Assembly: GCA_030148805.1 (NCBI GenBank)
Contig: JASBSS010000025.1
Span: forward strand, 30,826 to 94,825
Length of the DNA stretch: 64,000 nt
Source: Thiogranum sp.
GTDB lineage: Bacteria > Pseudomonadota > Gammaproteobacteria > DSM-19610
Direction of reading: 5' to 3'
Part shown: in pieces, positions 35,912-45,869 of the stretch
Numbering within the stretch: the first letter of the stretch is position 1
How the letters are laid out: the number at the start of each line of letters is the position of its first letter
Notes under the pieces: generated by a model
What the model saw: the letters and a program-made list of their open reading frames with translations, nothing else
Databases searched by the model: none
Told to the model about the DNA's origin: nothing
Position numbers and translations under genes: made by a program

Positions 35912-36523
35912 TCAGCCCGTCGGCCGCTTAAAGCGCTTACGCGCGCGCTCGACCTTGTCGCGCACGATGCAGTCTTCGACGTGGTCGTTGATCAGGCCCA
36001 TGGCCTGCATGAAGGCGTAGACGGTGGTCGGGCCGACGAATTTCCAGCCGCGTTTTTTCAGGTCTTTCGACAAGGCGATGGAGACGGCGGAGGTGGAGAC
36101 GCTCTGCGGTGACGGCAGTTGGCCGGCATCGGGTTCGTGGCGCCAGAAGAAGGCGGCCAGTGAGCCTTCCTCTTCGATCAGTTGTCTGGCCTGGCCGGCG
36201 TTGTTGATCGCGGCCTCGATTTTGCCGCGGTGGCGGACGATGCCGGCGTCTTTCAGCAGCCGTTCGACGTCGCGCTTGGTGAAGCGCGCCACCCGGTCGA
36301 TGTCGAAGCCATGGAAGGCTGCGCGGAAGTTTTCGCGCTTGGCGAGGATGGTGCGCCAGCTCAGTCCGGACTGGAAGCCCTCCAGGCACAGTTTTTCGAA
36401 CAGGCGCTGGTCGTTGTCGACGGGGAAGCCCCATTCTTTGTCGTGATAGGCGATGAACTCCGGCGCCGCGGAGCACCAGTGACACCGCGGCTTGCCGTCG
36501 GCCCCCAGCATGGTCGCCGTCAT
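35912..36523 (-). CDS. tag: DNA-3-methyladenine glycosylase I
   Basis: A 203-residue base-excision repair enzyme that removes 3-methyladenine from alkylated DNA. It begins CHWCSAAPEFIAYHDKEWGFP, the Tag signature with the zinc cysteines and the YHDKEWG block, followed by FEKLCLEGFQSGLSW and the FVGPTTVYAFMQAMGLINDH motif. The ATG at 36523 has AGGAG eight bases upstream and overlaps the TGA of the methyltransferase (ATGA). The length is normal for the family. Confidence 0.96.
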   Translation of the reverse strand: MTATMLGADGKPRCHWCSAAPEFIAYHDKEWGFPVDNDQRLFEKLCLEGFQSGLSWRTILAKRENFRAAFHGFDIDRVARFTKRDVERLLKDAGIVRHRGKIEAAINNAGQARQLIEEEGSLAAFFWRHEPDAGQLPSPQSVSTSAVSIALSKDLKKRGWKFVGPTTVYAFMQAMGLINDHVEDCIVRDKVERARKRFKRPTG

Positions 36524-37200
36524 GGGTTATTCTCCTGTTGCGTGGCCCCGACCGTTTGCGTGTTAGCGTACTGTTTCTGCGCCCGCAATACAACGAACGA
36601 GCCTTCGCCGGCGCCCGGTTTCACCAGCGGCGCGTAGTGGTTGCCCGCGTCGCCGGGAATGAGGGTCTGCACGACCACCGGCGGGCCGAAACCGGCGGCG
36701 ATCAGGTCCTGTTGCAGGGCTGCAAACGAATGGAAATGGGCGTTCTGATAAAACCGGCTGTGGCGTTTCTTTTGCTCGTACTGCTGCCCGAGCGGGCTGT
36801 TTTTGTCGATGAAACCGACGATAAGACTACCGTCGTCGGTGAGCACGCGGTGGATTTCGCGAAAGGCGCGTTGCGGCGAGTCGAGGAAACACACGGTGGT
36901 CAGCAACAGGGCGTAATCATAACTGGCGTCGGCGAGCGGCAGCGCCTCGGCGGTGCCGTCCACCACGCGCACACCGCGGCGCGCGGCGATCTCGCGCATT
37001 GCCGCGGAGGGCTCGACGCCCAGGTCCACGCCCAGGGGCTGGGCGAAGCGTCCGCTGCCGGCGCCCACTTCCACGCCCTTGCCGCCCGGCGGCAACAGCG
37101 CCTTGATGGCCTTGAGTTCGAGCGCGTACGCCTCGGGGTGGCGCTCGAACCACTGGTCGTAGTCGGCGGCGAAGGCATCGAAGGCTGAGGGCTCGGCCAT
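36520..37200 (-). CDS. Class I SAM-dependent methyltransferase
   Basis: A 226-residue methyltransferase of the UbiE/COQ5-like type. Motif I is GVEVGAGSGRFAQPLG, the acidic ligand lies in GVEPSAAM, and DGTAEALPLADASYDYALL is the post-II region. It is co-translated with tag through an ATGA overlap and begins 16 bases after the DUF4239 gene stop. The substrate cannot be inferred. Downstream coupling to a repair gene may be incidental. Confidence 0.9.
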   Translation of the reverse strand: MAEPSAFDAFAADYDQWFERHPEAYALELKAIKALLPPGGKGVEVGAGSGRFAQPLGVDLGVEPSAAMREIAARRGVRVVDGTAEALPLADASYDYALLLTTVCFLDSPQRAFREIHRVLTDDGSLIVGFIDKNSPLGQQYEQKKRHSRFYQNAHFHSFAALQQDLIAAGFGPPVVVQTLIPGDAGNHYAPLVKPGAGEGSFVVLRAQKQYANTQTVGATQQENNP

Positions 37201-37216
37201 GGTGTGACGCCGTCGC

Positions 37217-38008
37217 TCAGTGCGGCCCGCTTTGTTGCAGCATCAGCAGACTGCTCTGGTCCACCTGGATGAAGCCGCGTTTTGGGCGATCGAGATCGAT
37301 GATGATGAACACGATCAGGCAGATCAGAAACGACACCATGACGGTCGGGGCCACTACCCGCCTGCCGCTCAGCCCGCTGGAATAACCGAGGATGCCGCCC
37401 GAGGCGATAAAGACAATGAACAACAGCAACAACACCACTTCCGGCACGTGCATCTGCAGCAGCGCGTTTCGTCGGCCCTGGGCGTCGATCATCTCGTTCA
37501 GCGCGGCGATGAACACGCCCGAGGTCACCGGGCGCGGGTCGTCGTGCGCCGCCTGCACCGCCACGGACCAGAGCTGGTTCTGCAGGTCGGTAACCTGGCG
37601 GCTGTCGCGTGCGCGTTGCTCGCGCCGGGTGAGATCGATTTTGCTGATGGCGATACGCGCCGCAATATACTGCTGCAGCAAGCGCGAGGCCTGCGGCTGG
37701 TACTGGGCCGGCAGCAGTTGCGCCCGCAACGCCACGGTGCCGATGGCGTTGGCCTCGGCGATCAGTGCCTGGCTGCGGTTGTCGTAGCGCTGCATCGACA
37801 TGCTGAAGGTAAAGCCGAGCAACAGGGCCAGCAGACCGAGAATGCTCGCCTGGATGGCGCCGGTGAGGGTCTTGATCTCCTCGTCGGTACGGTCCTGCAC
37901 GAAACGGCCCACCCGGAACCCGACTTCGTTGAACAGGATCAGCAGGGCGAACAGCGCCGTGGTGATGGCGGCCGAGGAGAAATCGTAGAGCAACGGTTGG
38001 GAGGACAT
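37217..38008 (-). CDS. DUF4239 bestrophin-like membrane protein
   Basis: A 263-residue membrane protein. Helices lie near residues 15-27 (ALFALLILFNEVGFRVG), 52-67 (ILGLLALLLGFTFSMSM) and in a C-terminal pair (EVVLLLLFIVFIASGGILGY, TVMVSFLICLIVFIIIDLDRP). This matches the DUF4239 pattern with a cytoplasmic loop. The ATG at 38008 is used; the ORF could extend 81 residues but the extension is arginine-rich and atypical. It precedes the methyltransferase. Confidence 0.8.
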   Translation of the reverse strand: MSSQPLLYDFSSAAITTALFALLILFNEVGFRVGRFVQDRTDEEIKTLTGAIQASILGLLALLLGFTFSMSMQRYDNRSQALIAEANAIGTVALRAQLLPAQYQPQASRLLQQYIAARIAISKIDLTRREQRARDSRQVTDLQNQLWSVAVQAAHDDPRPVTSGVFIAALNEMIDAQGRRNALLQMHVPEVVLLLLFIVFIASGGILGYSSGLSGRRVVAPTVMVSFLICLIVFIIIDLDRPKRGFIQVDQSSLLMLQQSGPH

Positions 38009-38268
38009 TGGCCGGCTCGCCTTATCCTGGGCGCGCGCCGGCACGGCGCGCTGGCCGAGCACCGCCGGGCCGAGCCCCGCCTGGCGTGGTGGCGACGAAA
38101 CACGACGAGGGCCAGGGGAGGACCGGGGTGTCTCTGGACGTTCTCGGTACTGGTCTGAACATGGCGCCCGCTTTTTTGTTGGCTCGATTATAGCGCCTGG
38201 ACGCCTGGCTGCCGAGCCCGTAAAGTGGGGCCGTCGCGCTCGCCGCCCCACGGGAAGACCGCCACCGC

Positions 38269-39822
38269 ATGAGCTCCACCGTCCACGGCGCCGTCGCCGC
38301 CGGCCACCCCGCTACCGCCGCAGCCGCCGCCGAGGTGCTGCGCGCCGGCGGCAACGCCTTCGACGCGGTGGTCGCGGCGCAGTGGTGCGCGTGCGTGGCC
38401 GAGCCGGTGCTCACCTCGCTCGGCGGCGGCGGTTTCCTGCTGGCACAGCCGGCCGAGGGCGAGGCGCGGGTGTTTGATTTCTTCGCCCACACGCCCCGTC
38501 GCAAACGCCCCAGCGCGGAACTCGACTTTGCGCCTATCGAGGCAGACTTCGGCACCGCGGTGCAGGAGTTCCATATCGGCTGGGGCGCGGCGGCCACGCC
38601 CGGAATGGTGCGCGGCCTGTTCGGTATTCAGCGTTCGTTGTGCCGCCTGCCGATGCGCGCCTTGCTGCAGCCGGCCATCGACCTGGCCCGCCGGGGCGTA
38701 CGCGTCAACGCGCTGCAGGCTTATATTTTCGACGTGGTCCGCCCGATCTATCTGCGCAGCGCGCCCGCCGCCAGACTCTTTGGCAGTCGCATCCAGCCCG
38801 GGCGCCTGGTCGACGACGGCGAGCTGTTGCGGCTGCCGCCGTTGGCCGCCACGCTCGAAGCGCTGGGGCACGAAGGCGAGGCGCTGTTCTACGACGGCGA
38901 CATCGCCGCCGCCATCGAGGCGGCCTGCCGCGACGGCGGCGGGCAGTTGCGACGCGACGATCTGGCGGCCTACCGACTGCGCGAGCGCCGACCGCTGCGG
39001 GTGGAGTACCGCCACGCGCGGCTGCTCACCAATCCGCCGCCGGCCTCCGGCGGCCTGTTGCTCGGCTTCGGCCTGCGGTTGTTGCAACGCCTCACGCCGG
39101 CGGGGTTCGACCTCCAGGCCGAGGCGGCCGTGGCGCGGCTGGCGCAGGTGATGCAGGCGACCGGCGAGGCGCGGGTGCAGAGCCTGGCCCGGGGTCGTTT
39201 CGACGACCAGTTGTTGGAGCCGGAACAGATCGAAACCTACCGCCAACGGATTCTGGGACGCGCGCGTGCTTCGCGCGGCACCACCCACATCAGCGTCATC
39301 GACGCGGCCGGCAACCTGGCGGCGCTGACCAGCAGCAACGGCGAAGGCTGCGGCCACCTGCTCGGCGACACCGGCATCATGCTCAACAACATGCTCGGCG
39401 AGGCCGACCTGAACCCGCGCGGGTTCCAGCAGTGGGCGTGCGACCAGCGCATGACCTCGATGATGGCGCCGAGCCTGCTGGACACGGCCGACGGGCGGCG
39501 CATCGCGCTCGGCTCGGGCGGTTCCAACCGCATTCGCACCGCGCTGTTGCAGGTGGTCTGCGCGCTGGTGGATAGCGCAGCGCCCCTGGAGGCGGCGATC
39601 GCGCAGCCGCGCGTGCACTACGAGAACGGCCTGTTGCACAGCGAGAGAACATTCGCCGCCGCCACCGCCGCGGCGCTGGAAGACAGCTTCGGCAAGCTCA
39701 AGTGCTGGCCAGAGCACAACCTGTTTTTCGGCGGCGTGCACGCCGTGGCGCACGGGCCGGCGGGATTCTCGGGCTGTGGCGATCCGCGTCGCTGCGGTGT
39801 CGCCGAGATCGTCGGCGCCTGA
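38269..39822 (+). CDS. ggt: Gamma-glutamyltransferase
   Basis: A 517-residue gamma-glutamyltransferase-type Ntn hydrolase. The catalytic threonine that becomes the N-terminus of the small subunit is T338 in RGTTHISVID. GGGGFLL (near residue 52) and the SGGSNRIRTALLQ block (near 409) line the oxyanion hole and glutamate site. There is no signal peptide, so this copy seems cytoplasmic, unlike E. coli Ggt. It stands alone between divergent DUF4239 and the potassium channel pair. Confidence 0.9.
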   Translation: MSSTVHGAVAAGHPATAAAAAEVLRAGGNAFDAVVAAQWCACVAEPVLTSLGGGGFLLAQPAEGEARVFDFFAHTPRRKRPSAELDFAPIEADFGTAVQEFHIGWGAAATPGMVRGLFGIQRSLCRLPMRALLQPAIDLARRGVRVNALQAYIFDVVRPIYLRSAPAARLFGSRIQPGRLVDDGELLRLPPLAATLEALGHEGEALFYDGDIAAAIEAACRDGGGQLRRDDLAAYRLRERRPLRVEYRHARLLTNPPPASGGLLLGFGLRLLQRLTPAGFDLQAEAAVARLAQVMQATGEARVQSLARGRFDDQLLEPEQIETYRQRILGRARASRGTTHISVIDAAGNLAALTSSNGEGCGHLLGDTGIMLNNMLGEADLNPRGFQQWACDQRMTSMMAPSLLDTADGRRIALGSGGSNRIRTALLQVVCALVDSAAPLEAAIAQPRVHYENGLLHSERTFAAATAAALEDSFGKLKCWPEHNLFFGGVHAVAHGPAGFSGCGDPRRCGVAEIVGA

Positions 39823-40009
39823 GCCGCCGGGTGACGCCCTGCTCCCGTCCCGGCCGCCTGTGCTATGCTGAAAGTCCAAAGGACAATCAAAACACCTGGA
39901 TGCCGGTTCCGTTGCAAACAGCAGCCTCTTTTCCCGTTGACGCGCGTCTGCGTGCGCTGGCGGCTGGCGTGACCGGCGTTTTCAACCACCCGTTGCGCGG
40001 AGCCTCTGC

Positions 40010-40393
40010 ATGAATCTGGAAAAAGTCATATTCGCCTTCTTCTCCATCCTGGCCCTGACACTCAATTTCGGCTTTTTCATCGGCGAACTCGACGACCCCA
40101 CCCACCACAACGGCTACGAGCTGTTCGCCGCGCTGATCGTCAGCCTGATCGCCACGGTGATGAAGTTCGGCGACCGCGCCCACATCGGCGCGCTGCTGCT
40201 GGCCACCAGCCTGGTGGCCGATCTGCAACTGATCGCCGCGGCGATGGTCTGGGGCTTCACCATCTACGCGCTGGACTCGCCGCTCACCCCCACCACCATC
40301 GCCAGTATCGTCTCGCTCTCGGGCGGCGCGCTGCTGGCCAACCTCACGTCGGTGATCCTGCTGGTGGTCGAGACGGTCACCTACCGCCGCTAG
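40010..40393 (+). CDS. DUF6394-like small membrane protein linked to a potassium channel
   Basis: A 127-residue protein with four hydrophobic helices (VIFAFFSILALTLNFGFFIG, ELFAALIVSLIATVM, LLLATSLVADLQLIAAAMVW, SLSGGALLANLTSVILLVV). It precedes the two-RCK channel gene by 10 bases, an arrangement that suggests a partner or regulator of the channel. I recognise it as resembling DUF6394, but the family has no known function. Confidence 0.75.
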   Translation: MNLEKVIFAFFSILALTLNFGFFIGELDDPTHHNGYELFAALIVSLIATVMKFGDRAHIGALLLATSLVADLQLIAAAMVWGFTIYALDSPLTPTTIASIVSLSGGALLANLTSVILLVVETVTYRR

Positions 40394-40403
40394 GCGCGCC
40401 GGC

Positions 40404-42122
40404 ATGCAACACGTCTTCTATCTGATGCTGCGGCGGCTGCGGCTGCCGCTGATCGTGCTGATCAGCGTCTACGCCATCTCCATCCTGGGGCTGACGCTGA
40501 TCCCAGGGCAGGACGCCCACGGACAGCCCTGGCGGATGGACTTTTTCCACGCCATCTATTTTGTCAGCTTCCTGGGTTCGACCATCGGCCTGGGCGAGGT
40601 CCCCTACGCCTTCACCGACGCCCAGCGCATGTGGACCACCTTCATCATCTATGCCGCGGTGGTCGCCTGGCTGTACGCCATCGGCTCCATCCTCACCCTG
40701 ATCCAGGATATCGGTTTTCGCCGCGTGCTGGCCGCCTCGTTATTCGCCCGCCGCGTCGACCGCGGCCAGGAGCCGTTCTACATCGTCTGCGGCTACGGGG
40801 ACGCCGGCAGCCTGCTGGTGCGCGAGCTGAGCGCGCATCACGTCCACTGCGTGGTGGTGGAGAAGGACCCCGACCGGATTCTCAGCCTGGAGGTGGAGGA
40901 CTTCATCGAGGACGTGCCGGGCCTGTGCCAGGATGCCACCCGTTCCGACACGCTGATCACCGCCGGCCTGAAGCACCCCCTGTGTCGCGGCGTGGTGGCC
41001 CTGACCGGCAGCGACCACGCCAACCTGACCATCGCGATTTCCTGCAAGCTGTTGGCGCCCGACCTGCCGGTGATCTGCCAGTCCGACTCCAAGGACACCG
41101 CCGCCAACATGGACTCGTTCGGCACCGATCACATCATCGATCCGTTCGAGATCTTCGCCTCGCGCTTTGCCATGCTGTTCCATTCGCCCAGCATGTATCT
41201 GGTCTACGAATGGATGACGGCGCGCATGGACGCGCCGCTGGCCGAATTCACCCGCCCACCGGTGGGCGACTGGCTGCTGTGCGGCTATGGCCGCTTCGGC
41301 AAGGCGGTGCGCAAGCACATCGGCGCCGAGGGGGTGCGTATCCGCGTGGTCGAGGCCGACCTGGCCAACACCGAGGCCCCGGCCGGTACCATCGAGGGCC
41401 GCGGCACCGAGGCCGACACCCTGATCGACGCCGGCGTGGCCGACATGGCCGGCATCATCGCCGGCACCGACAACGACGCCAACAACCTGTCGATCATCAT
41501 CACCGCGCGCCAGCTCAACCCGGGGCTGTTCACCGTCGGGCGCCAGAACCGGCGCCGCAGCGAGGACATCTTCAGGGCCGCCAACATCGACATGACCATG
41601 AAGCCCGCGGAAATCGCCGCGCGCCATATCCTGGGGCTGCTGCTGGCGCCCCTGCTGAACGATTTTCTCAGTCTCACCCACGACCAGGACGAAGAGTGGG
41701 CCAACCTGCTGGTCAGCCGCGTGGCCGGCGTGGTCGAGGACGTGACCCCGGAGACCTGGGACCTGACGGTCTCGCCGCTGCAGGCGCCGGCGCTGTTCGA
41801 CTGCCTGATCCGGGGCGAGACCATCACCCTGGGCAATCTGTGCACCCATCCGCGCAACCCCGAGGAGTACCTGCCGTGCGTGCCGCTGCTGATCCAGCGC
41901 GACGGGGAAAACCGGCTGTTGCCGGAAATGGACGCCCGACTGCAAGGTGGCGACCGTCTCCTGTTCTGCGGCCGGCGCGAGGCGGCGCGGCTGATCGAGC
42001 ACCTCAGCCACGACCACCAGACGCTGCTGTATGTGCGCACCGGCGAGGACCGGCCCGGCGGAACGCTTTGGCGCTGGTTGAGTCGTTCCCGAGGCGCAGC
42101 GCCGCTGCCACCGCCGGAATAA
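40404..42122 (+). CDS. Two-RCK potassium channel-like protein
   Basis: A 572-residue protein with two membrane helices flanking a pore loop, then two TrkA-N/RCK regions: FYIVCGYGDAGSLLVREL (about 126) and WLLCGYGRFGKAVRKH (about 290), each with the Rossmann glycine pattern, and a TrkA-C-like end (LQGGDRLLFCGRR). The selectivity filter region reads GSTIGLGEVP (T60-E65) instead of TVGYGD. The fold is that of a ligand-gated K+ channel. Whether ions other than K+ pass is open. Confidence 0.88.
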   Translation: MQHVFYLMLRRLRLPLIVLISVYAISILGLTLIPGQDAHGQPWRMDFFHAIYFVSFLGSTIGLGEVPYAFTDAQRMWTTFIIYAAVVAWLYAIGSILTLIQDIGFRRVLAASLFARRVDRGQEPFYIVCGYGDAGSLLVRELSAHHVHCVVVEKDPDRILSLEVEDFIEDVPGLCQDATRSDTLITAGLKHPLCRGVVALTGSDHANLTIAISCKLLAPDLPVICQSDSKDTAANMDSFGTDHIIDPFEIFASRFAMLFHSPSMYLVYEWMTARMDAPLAEFTRPPVGDWLLCGYGRFGKAVRKHIGAEGVRIRVVEADLANTEAPAGTIEGRGTEADTLIDAGVADMAGIIAGTDNDANNLSIIITARQLNPGLFTVGRQNRRRSEDIFRAANIDMTMKPAEIAARHILGLLLAPLLNDFLSLTHDQDEEWANLLVSRVAGVVEDVTPETWDLTVSPLQAPALFDCLIRGETITLGNLCTHPRNPEEYLPCVPLLIQRDGENRLLPEMDARLQGGDRLLFCGRREAARLIEHLSHDHQTLLYVRTGEDRPGGTLWRWLSRSRGAAPLPPPE

Positions 42123-42229
42123 AGGCGCTTCGGACAAGCCCTACAAGCGGCTCAGACACGGCCGCCACTACCGCGCGCGGGCCTGTGCTAGGGTCAAGCT
42201 CCCCGACCCGAGGAAAGAGGAGAGCCGAC

Positions 42230-42457
42230 ATGAACCAAGAATCCGACTGGGGCCCCTGCGAGAGCTGCAAGTGGTGGCAGGTGGAACCGGAAACCGTGCC
42301 CGACAAGCATACCCTGGGGCAGTGCATCGACGAAAAGCTGCAACCCTTCGCCCTCAGCCTGAGCGGCGAGAGCGGTTGCAACCGCTATATGAAGGGCCAG
42401 CCGGCCAAGGCGCGCGGCGCCGGCGAACAGCCCCCGGTGGCGCAACCGGCGCGGTAA
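42230..42457 (+). CDS. Small cysteine-rich protein of unknown function
   Basis: A 75-residue protein starting MNQESDWGPCESCKWWQVEP with a CxxC pair and two tryptophans, another cysteine in LGQCIDEKLQ, and one in GESGCNRYMKG. The four cysteines could bind zinc or an iron-sulfur cluster. The ribosome site GAGGAGA before the ATG at 42230 is excellent. It sits 107 bases after the channel gene. No family is recognised. Confidence 0.75.
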   Translation: MNQESDWGPCESCKWWQVEPETVPDKHTLGQCIDEKLQPFALSLSGESGCNRYMKGQPAKARGAGEQPPVAQPAR

Positions 42458-42506
42458 CCCGCAGCGCGCCTGCCGGTCCCGGCGCGGGTGCCTGCGCCGA
42501 GGCGGC

Positions 42507-45500
42507 CTAACCGTCGAGGTCGCCGGTACGTCCAGTGACACTGGCCACGGTGGCCACCAGCTCGGAGGGTTCCACCGGCTTGGACAGGTGAATCAGAAAG
42601 CCGGCGCGCAAGGCGCGGGTGCGGTCTTCCGAGCGCGCGAACGCGGTCAGGGCGATGGCCGGCACCCGGCCGCCGCGCTTGGCGCCCAGGGAACGAATGC
42701 GCTTGAGCAGCTCGAAGCCGTCCATTTCGGGCATGCCGATGTCGCTGATCAACACGTCCGGGCGTTCGCTCTCGATCAGCGCCACGGCCTGGTCGGGCTC
42801 CCCGGTGGTCACCACCTCGGCGCCGCAATCGCCGAGCACGCGCTGGATCAGCGAGCGGGCGTCCGGCTCGTCGTCGACCACCAGCACCCGGATGCCCTCC
42901 AGGTCGGTGGGCTTGAGATCCACCGGCAGCGGTATCAGCGCCTTGGGGTGGAGGCGTTCGGCGATCTCGCTGCTGCGATGGACCACCGTCACCGGCAGAT
43001 GCACCGAAAAGGTGGTGCCCTGCCCCTCGCCCGGACTGGTGGCGAACACGCTGCCGCCGTGCAACTCGACCAGGTGCTTGACGATCGACAAACCCAGCCC
43101 CAGGCCGCCGTATTTACGCGTGGTGGAGGCGTCCATCTGGCGGAAACGCTCGAAGATGTGATCCAGATACTCCGGCCGGATCCCGATACCGGTGTCGGCG
43201 ACGCTGACTTCGATGTGCGAGTTGACCCGTTCTAGCAGCACCTGCACCTTGCCCCCCTTGGGGGTGAACTTGATGGCGTTGGAGAGCAGGTTCCAGATCA
43301 CCTGCTGCAACCGCCCGGGGTCGCCCGAGACCGGGCCGGCGGTGGGATCGAGCAGCTTCTGCAGGCGGATGTTCTTGGCGTCGGCCGCCGGACGCACCGT
43401 CTCGATGGCCGCCTCGATGAAGGTCATGGGGTCCACCGGCTGGATATCGAGACGCACCTTGCCGGAGGTGATGCGGCTCATGTCGAGCAGATCCTCGATC
43501 AACTGGGTCTGCACCCGGGCGTTGCGCTCGATGGTCTCCAGACCCTGTTGCAGGTCCGCGTCTTCAGTGGCGCGCAGCCGCAGCACCTGGGTCCAGCCGA
43601 GAATGGCGCTGAGCGGCGTGCGCAGCTCGTGCGACAGATTGGCCAGGAACAGATCCTTCATCTCGCTGGAGCGCTCGGCCTCGGCGCGCGCGGCGCGCTC
43701 GCTTTCCAGCAACTGCTTGCGCTCCTCGGCGGCCTTGACGCTGGCCTCGTAGAGCCGGGCGTTGTCGATGGCGATCGCCGCCTGGGCGGCGAGACCGACG
43801 ACCAGGCGCTCCTGGCGCTCGCTGAAGACATCGGGCTCGGGGTGGCCGAAGAACAGCCCGCCAAGCACCTCGCCCCCGCGGGCGATCACCGGCACCGCCA
43901 GATAACTGCACACCGGCAGATGCCCCGGCGGCATCCCGTGGTGCGGACCCATGGCGCCGTAGCGCGGATCCTTGGTGATGTCGCCCGAGCGTACCACGCC
44001 CTCGCCGCGGAAGGTGGGATTGAACACCGGGGTGTTGCGCGGCAGACCGAACTTCTCGAAGGCCTCGCGCGGCGCGCCCGAAAGCGTGTAGAGCAGAAAC
44101 GACTCGCCCTCATCGTTGATGATGTTGTAGAAGAAGGCGCCGAACTGGGCACCGCTCAGTTGCGTGGCCGCGTCGGTGACCGACTGCACCAGGGTCTGCA
44201 GATCGAGGTTGGAGGACAGCACCTTGCCGGTCTGGTTGAGCAGCTCCAGCACCCGCGTCTCCTCCTGCAGGGTTTCATGGATACGGCGCACCTCGTCGAC
44301 ATCGGTGTTGGTGCCGAACCAGCGCAGCACCCGCCCTCCGCTGTCGCGCAAGGGCTCGACGCGGGTGAGGAACCAGCGGAAACGCCCATCGGCCCCGCGT
44401 AGCGGGAACTCCATGTCGAAGGGCTCGGCATGGCGGATCGAATGCTGCCAGCGTTCGAGCACCCGGGGCAGGATCTCGGGGTCGTGCACCGCCTGCCAGC
44501 CCCAACCCTGCATGTCCTCGAAGTGGGTGCCGGTATACTCGTACCAACGGCGGTTGTACCAGAAGATATGGCCGTCCGGTTCGGCCATCCAGGCGAGCTG
44601 GGGGATGGAGTCGGCCAGGCCGCGCAGTTGCGCCTCGCTCGCGCGCAACGCCTCCTCGGCCTGTTTGCGGATGCTGATGTCGATCACCACCGCGACGAAT
44701 ACCGCGCGCCCGGCGTCGTCGACCTTCTGCAGATGCACCTCCACCGGATAGCGACTGCCATCGGCGCGCAGGTGCACCGTCTCGAACACCAGCTTGTCGT
44801 TCACGCCCGCGTGCAAGGGCTGGATCAGGGCGTGGAACTCGGCGGCCGAGAACTCTGGCTTGAGATCCAACGGGGTCATGCCGCTCAGCGTGCGCGCGTC
44901 GTAGCCGAGATTGCGCAGCGCGCCCCGGTTGACGTACTGGAAACGCAGCGTCTCGGCGTCGAAGACATAGATCTCGTTGAGACTCTGGTCCAGCACGTGC
45001 GAGAGGCGCTCGCGCTCGCGCTCGCTTTCCTTGCGCGCGGTGATGTCCTCCACCACGCCGATGAAGCGCTTCGGCCGACCCTGGTCGTCTTTCAGCAAGG
45101 TGACCGAAGTCATGCTCCAGACCAGCGCGCCGTCGCGGCGCAGGTAACGCTTCTCCTGACGGAACTCGCCGCATTCGCCCGCCAGCAGCCGCGCCACATT
45201 GGCGCGCGTGGTGGCAACATCCTCGGGGTGCGTCAACTCGATGAAGGTCAGCCGCTGGAGTTCCTCGGCCGTATACCCCAGGAGATTGCAGAAGCGGTCG
45301 TTGACCTCCTCGAAACGACCTTCCAGCGATGCCACCGCGATGCCCACCGAGGCCTGATGGAAGGTGGCGCGGATGAATTCGTCCTTGGCCCGCACCGCCG
45401 CCTCGGCACGCTTGCGCCGACCGATGTCCTGGAAATAGACCGTGACGCCCTTGGCGGAAGGAAACACCCGGATCAGAAACCAGGTCTCCAGGGGCGGATA

Positions 45501-45869
45501 GTGGAACTCGAATTCGACCGTGGTCTGTTCACGCGCGGCACGGCGGTAGTTCTCCTCGACCACCGTGCCGCGCAGATCCGCGAACTCCTCCCAGATCACC
45601 TTGCCCAATACCTGCTCTGGCGGATCGCGCAACGGCCGGACGATGTCCGCGGCGCGGGGATTGAGATAAGTGATGCGCCAGTCAGGGTCGAAGACCGCGA
45701 AGCCGTCGGTGATGCTGCCAAGAATGGTGTCGAGATGCTCCTCGGCATCCGGTTGCAGCGCGCGGGTGTCGGCACGCGCGGCGGCGCGCTTGCGCCCCGA
45801 GGGCGGACCCTCGCGCCCTTTACGCGACGCCGATCGCGATTGCCTGGTTTCCTTTTCACGAGAACTCAC
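42507..45869 (-). CDS. Hybrid sensor histidine kinase with four PAS and one GAF domain
   Basis: An 1120-residue soluble hybrid kinase. PAS domains lie at roughly 45-150, 160-280, 285-400 and 412-530, a GAF domain at about 550-710, the phospho-acceptor histidine at H747 in NLSHELRTPLSAILGW, and the ATPase with NLLSNAIKFT, ADTGIGI and GGLGLGLSIVK (865-930). A receiver domain at the end has D1043 in LISDIGMPEMDG. The GTG at 45869 has GGAG seven bases upstream. There are no membrane helices, so it senses a cytoplasmic signal. The partner regulator is not in the window. Confidence 0.95.
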   Translation of the reverse strand: MSSREKETRQSRSASRKGREGPPSGRKRAAARADTRALQPDAEEHLDTILGSITDGFAVFDPDWRITYLNPRAADIVRPLRDPPEQVLGKVIWEEFADLRGTVVEENYRRAAREQTTVEFEFHYPPLETWFLIRVFPSAKGVTVYFQDIGRRKRAEAAVRAKDEFIRATFHQASVGIAVASLEGRFEEVNDRFCNLLGYTAEELQRLTFIELTHPEDVATTRANVARLLAGECGEFRQEKRYLRRDGALVWSMTSVTLLKDDQGRPKRFIGVVEDITARKESERERERLSHVLDQSLNEIYVFDAETLRFQYVNRGALRNLGYDARTLSGMTPLDLKPEFSAAEFHALIQPLHAGVNDKLVFETVHLRADGSRYPVEVHLQKVDDAGRAVFVAVVIDISIRKQAEEALRASEAQLRGLADSIPQLAWMAEPDGHIFWYNRRWYEYTGTHFEDMQGWGWQAVHDPEILPRVLERWQHSIRHAEPFDMEFPLRGADGRFRWFLTRVEPLRDSGGRVLRWFGTNTDVDEVRRIHETLQEETRVLELLNQTGKVLSSNLDLQTLVQSVTDAATQLSGAQFGAFFYNIINDEGESFLLYTLSGAPREAFEKFGLPRNTPVFNPTFRGEGVVRSGDITKDPRYGAMGPHHGMPPGHLPVCSYLAVPVIARGGEVLGGLFFGHPEPDVFSERQERLVVGLAAQAAIAIDNARLYEASVKAAEERKQLLESERAARAEAERSSEMKDLFLANLSHELRTPLSAILGWTQVLRLRATEDADLQQGLETIERNARVQTQLIEDLLDMSRITSGKVRLDIQPVDPMTFIEAAIETVRPAADAKNIRLQKLLDPTAGPVSGDPGRLQQVIWNLLSNAIKFTPKGGKVQVLLERVNSHIEVSVADTGIGIRPEYLDHIFERFRQMDASTTRKYGGLGLGLSIVKHLVELHGGSVFATSPGEGQGTTFSVHLPVTVVHRSSEIAERLHPKALIPLPVDLKPTDLEGIRVLVVDDEPDARSLIQRVLGDCGAEVVTTGEPDQAVALIESERPDVLISDIGMPEMDGFELLKRIRSLGAKRGGRVPAIALTAFARSEDRTRALRAGFLIHLSKPVEPSELVATVASVTGRTGDLDG

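Noticed and set aside
38188..39879. Long minus-strand open frame opposite ggt
   Set aside because: The plus strand carries an intact gamma-glutamyltransferase with catalytic residues; the other frame has no motif or ribosome site.
40631..42229. Upstream extension of the small cysteine-rich gene through the channel gene
   Set aside because: The frame is open only because of high GC; the strong ribosome site at 42230 fixes the true start.
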